A DNA stretch of 64,000 nucleotides from positions 372,001 through 436,000 of the forward strand of contig JAWKMN010000003.1 of NCBI GenBank assembly GCA_041392165.1. Reading direction: 5' to 3'. Below, piece by piece: positions 62,534 to 64,000 of this stretch (positions are counted from its first letter, which is position 1; every line of letters starts with the position of its first letter). The stretch comes from Arenibacter sp041392165 (GTDB taxonomy: Bacteria > Bacteroidota > Bacteroidia > Flavobacteriales > Flavobacteriaceae). Both the position numbers and the translations under genes were made by a program. The notes beneath the pieces are model-generated. The model saw only the letters and a program-made list of their open reading frames with translations, was not told the origin of the DNA and did no database searches.

Positions 62534-64000
62534 ATGGTTGGTATGAAAATTTTAAACATAACTATATTTTTTTTGTTGGTATTTTTTTATACGGGGTTCC
62601 TGTTCGGGCAAAACACGTATCTAGATAATTTTGGCTCCACTTCATACTCTAGGAATGATGGGAATTCCAATTTTTCGTCTAATTGGATTGAAGGTGGGGA
62701 TGATAACTCCGCTTCCAGTGGCTATATTAGGATTTCTGGAAATAGATTGCGCTTTCATTATCTTTGGGGTGAAAACATTAGAAGATCTTTAGATCTGTCC
62801 GGGGCTTCTTCGGCGGTTTTGTCCTTTAATTGGGAGACCGTTGGTCTGGATTACAGGGAAGTTTTGGCGGTCCAAGTTTCTACAAACGGGACTTCTTTTA
62901 CGACACTGAATACTTTTGGAGGAAGTGGTTCCGGAAATTATTCCGTTGACATCTCGGCCTATATTTCCCCTTCTACAACAATCAGGTTTTTATCCAATGA
63001 TTATGATTGGGAATCCGGGGAATATGCATATATAGACAATTTTCAAATTTCGGCAGTATTTCCACCTGTAATCGTTAATAATGACCCGCCAGTGATTACG
63101 GCTACCGGGAACCAATTGTATTGTCCGGGAGGCAGTGTTCCTGTAGTGGAAACGGTATCCATTACCGATCCCGATGATACTATGGCCGATTTGGTCATTA
63201 TTCAGATATCATCCGGATATGTAAATGGGGAGGACTTGTTGACTTTGACAGGGTCCCATCCAACAATTACTTCTAGTTGGAGCGGTGTTGAAGGAAAACT
63301 GACCCTCACCGGGCCAACAACCTTATCGGCTTTTGAATCGGCCATAAGTGCTGTGGTTTATTCCAGTAGTGCTTCAAATCCAAGCGGTACGAGACAGTTT
63401 TCGGTTACCGTTGGAAGCGCAAATTATTTGCCCTCAACGGGGCATTATTACGAATATGTAGATCATCTTGGTATCACTTGGACCGATGCAAATACCGCGG
63501 CCAGTTCAAGAACATTTTTTGGCCTGCAGGGGTATTTGGCAACATTGACCTCCCAGGAGGAGGCCGATTTTTCCGGTTCCCAGGCTTTGGGGGTAGGCTG
63601 GATAGGGGGTAGCGATGCCGCTACAGAGGGTGTATGGAGATGGGTTACCGGACCGGAAGCCGGTCTTATTTTTTGGAACGGTACAGCGGGGGGCAGTTCT
63701 CCCAATTTTGCTTTTTGGAATTCAGGAGAGCCTAATCAATCAGGGGATGAGGACTATGCCCATATAACACACCCCAATGTGAATCCCAATGGGTCTTGGA
63801 ACGATCTGTCCAATACCGGAGCGGCATCGGGTAATTACCAGCCTCAAGGTTATGTTGTGGAGTATGGGGGTATGCCCGGGGACCCGGTACTTAATATTAC
63901 TGCGACTACTGCCATGACCGTGGACAACGTAGCCCCAACGGCAAGCAATCCGGCATCGATTAGTGTAAATTGTTCTGGAGAGATACCTCTCCCGGATATC
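62534..64000 (+). CDS. Secreted C-type lectin-domain adhesin, start only (runs past the window)
   Basis: The frame is open for 489 codons to the last base. The start is the ATG at 62534 or 62543. A signal peptide (about 1-27: ILNITIFFLLVFFYTGFLFG) is followed by a beta-sandwich module (about 28-175; acidic and aromatic, probably carbohydrate-binding or MAM-like), then a linker with VVETVSITDPDDT. A C-type lectin domain spans roughly 302-445 (TWTDANTAAS, GYLATLTSQEEADF, GWIGGSDAATEGVWRWVTG). EPN (399-401) and WND (422-424) are the calcium/sugar motifs of mannose-type lectins. After about 445 an Ig/HYR-like module begins (TVDNVAPTASNPASISVNC). Presumably another T9SS substrate. Confidence 0.85.
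   Translation, partial: MVGMKILNITIFFLLVFFYTGFLFGQNTYLDNFGSTSYSRNDGNSNFSSNWIEGGDDNSASSGYIRISGNRLRFHYLWGENIRRSLDLSGASSAVLSFNWETVGLDYREVLAVQVSTNGTSFTTLNTFGGSGSGNYSVDISAYISPSTTIRFLSNDYDWESGEYAYIDNFQISAVFPPVIVNNDPPVITATGNQLYCPGGSVPVVETVSITDPDDTMADLVIIQISSGYVNGEDLLTLTGSHPTITSSWSGVEGKLTLTGPTTLSAFESAISAVVYSSSASNPSGTRQFSVTVGSANYLPSTGHYYEYVDHLGITWTDANTAASSRTFFGLQGYLATLTSQEEADFSGSQALGVGWIGGSDAATEGVWRWVTGPEAGLIFWNGTAGGSSPNFAFWNSGEPNQSGDEDYAHITHPNVNPNGSWNDLSNTGAASGNYQPQGYVVEYGGMPGDPVLNITATTAMTVDNVAPTASNPASISVNCSGEIPLPDI

Noticed and set aside
62229..62534. 101-codon plus-strand frame before the lectin gene
   Set aside because: Starts inside the terminator hairpin, Cys/Tyr/Phe-rich without family resemblance.

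Overview
The window reads as a chromosomal segment of a marine-type member of the Flavobacteriaceae (phylum Bacteroidota). The evidence is a roughly 40% GC base composition, -7 boxes of the form TAnnTTTG with an upstream TTG, an almost complete lack of Shine-Dalgarno sequences, a type IX secretion (T9SS) type B adhesin with PorP/SprF and OmpA partners, and gene orders typical of the family (rsfS-ftsH, pyrE beside a NUDIX gene, tRNA-tuf-tRNA-secE-nusG-rpl-rpo). I cannot name the genus with confidence.

Layout. 1-5.6 kb: a frameshifted LUD-domain gene, ftsH and rsfS on the minus strand, birA divergent, then a SRPBCC gene and pyrE divergent from a NUDIX hydrolase. 5.6-11.8 kb, minus strand: M14 peptidase lipoprotein, response regulator and PAS histidine kinase, a 0.5 kb spacer, coaD, ddl. 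12-19.7 kb, plus strand: PASTA protein, rluD, yaaA, a small lipoprotein, thx (minus), pyruvate carboxylase and a uracil-DNA-glycosylase-like gene. 20-27.5 kb, minus strand: a complete trpEGDCFBA operon with a small membrane protein at its end. It is preceded by a leader peptide with three consecutive Trp codons and an intrinsic terminator. 27.6-29.3 kb: marR-nitroreductase-yceI operon. 29.5-38.6 kb, plus strand: rhodanese, DUF2851, PspC-like protein, K+ channel, an amino-acid:cation symporter fusion (frameshifted), helix-hairpin-helix protein, acyl-CoA dehydrogenase, rpsU, xerC-like recombinase (frameshifted), hpf. 38.7-52 kb: four tRNAs, tuf, tRNA-Trp, secE, nusG, rplKAJL, rpoBC. 52.1-54.4 kb: DUF3467 gene and prfC. 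54.9-64 kb: a surface adhesin block made of a degenerate duplicate of a thrombospondin-type-3 gene, its intact copy with a T9SS type B C-terminal domain, porP/sprF, an ompA-family gene, and the start of a large C-type lectin adhesin that runs off the window.

Most of the window is housekeeping. The most interesting regulatory feature is the trp attenuator. Others are a perfect Shine-Dalgarno in front of rpsU only, several start codons lying 4-7 nt after a -7 box (predicted leaderless or near-leaderless mRNAs), and a palindromic operator candidate over the marR promoter. Two copies of a 162-217 bp element with 13-bp terminal inverted repeats lie in the pyc leader and at the end of the DUF2851 gene.

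Three genes (LUD, symporter, xerC) each need one added base, at a homopolymer in the two clearest cases, to restore a full-length family member. The first thrombospondin copy carries many small indels relative to its neighbour. Local assembly or base-calling error should therefore be ruled out before any of these is called a pseudogene.
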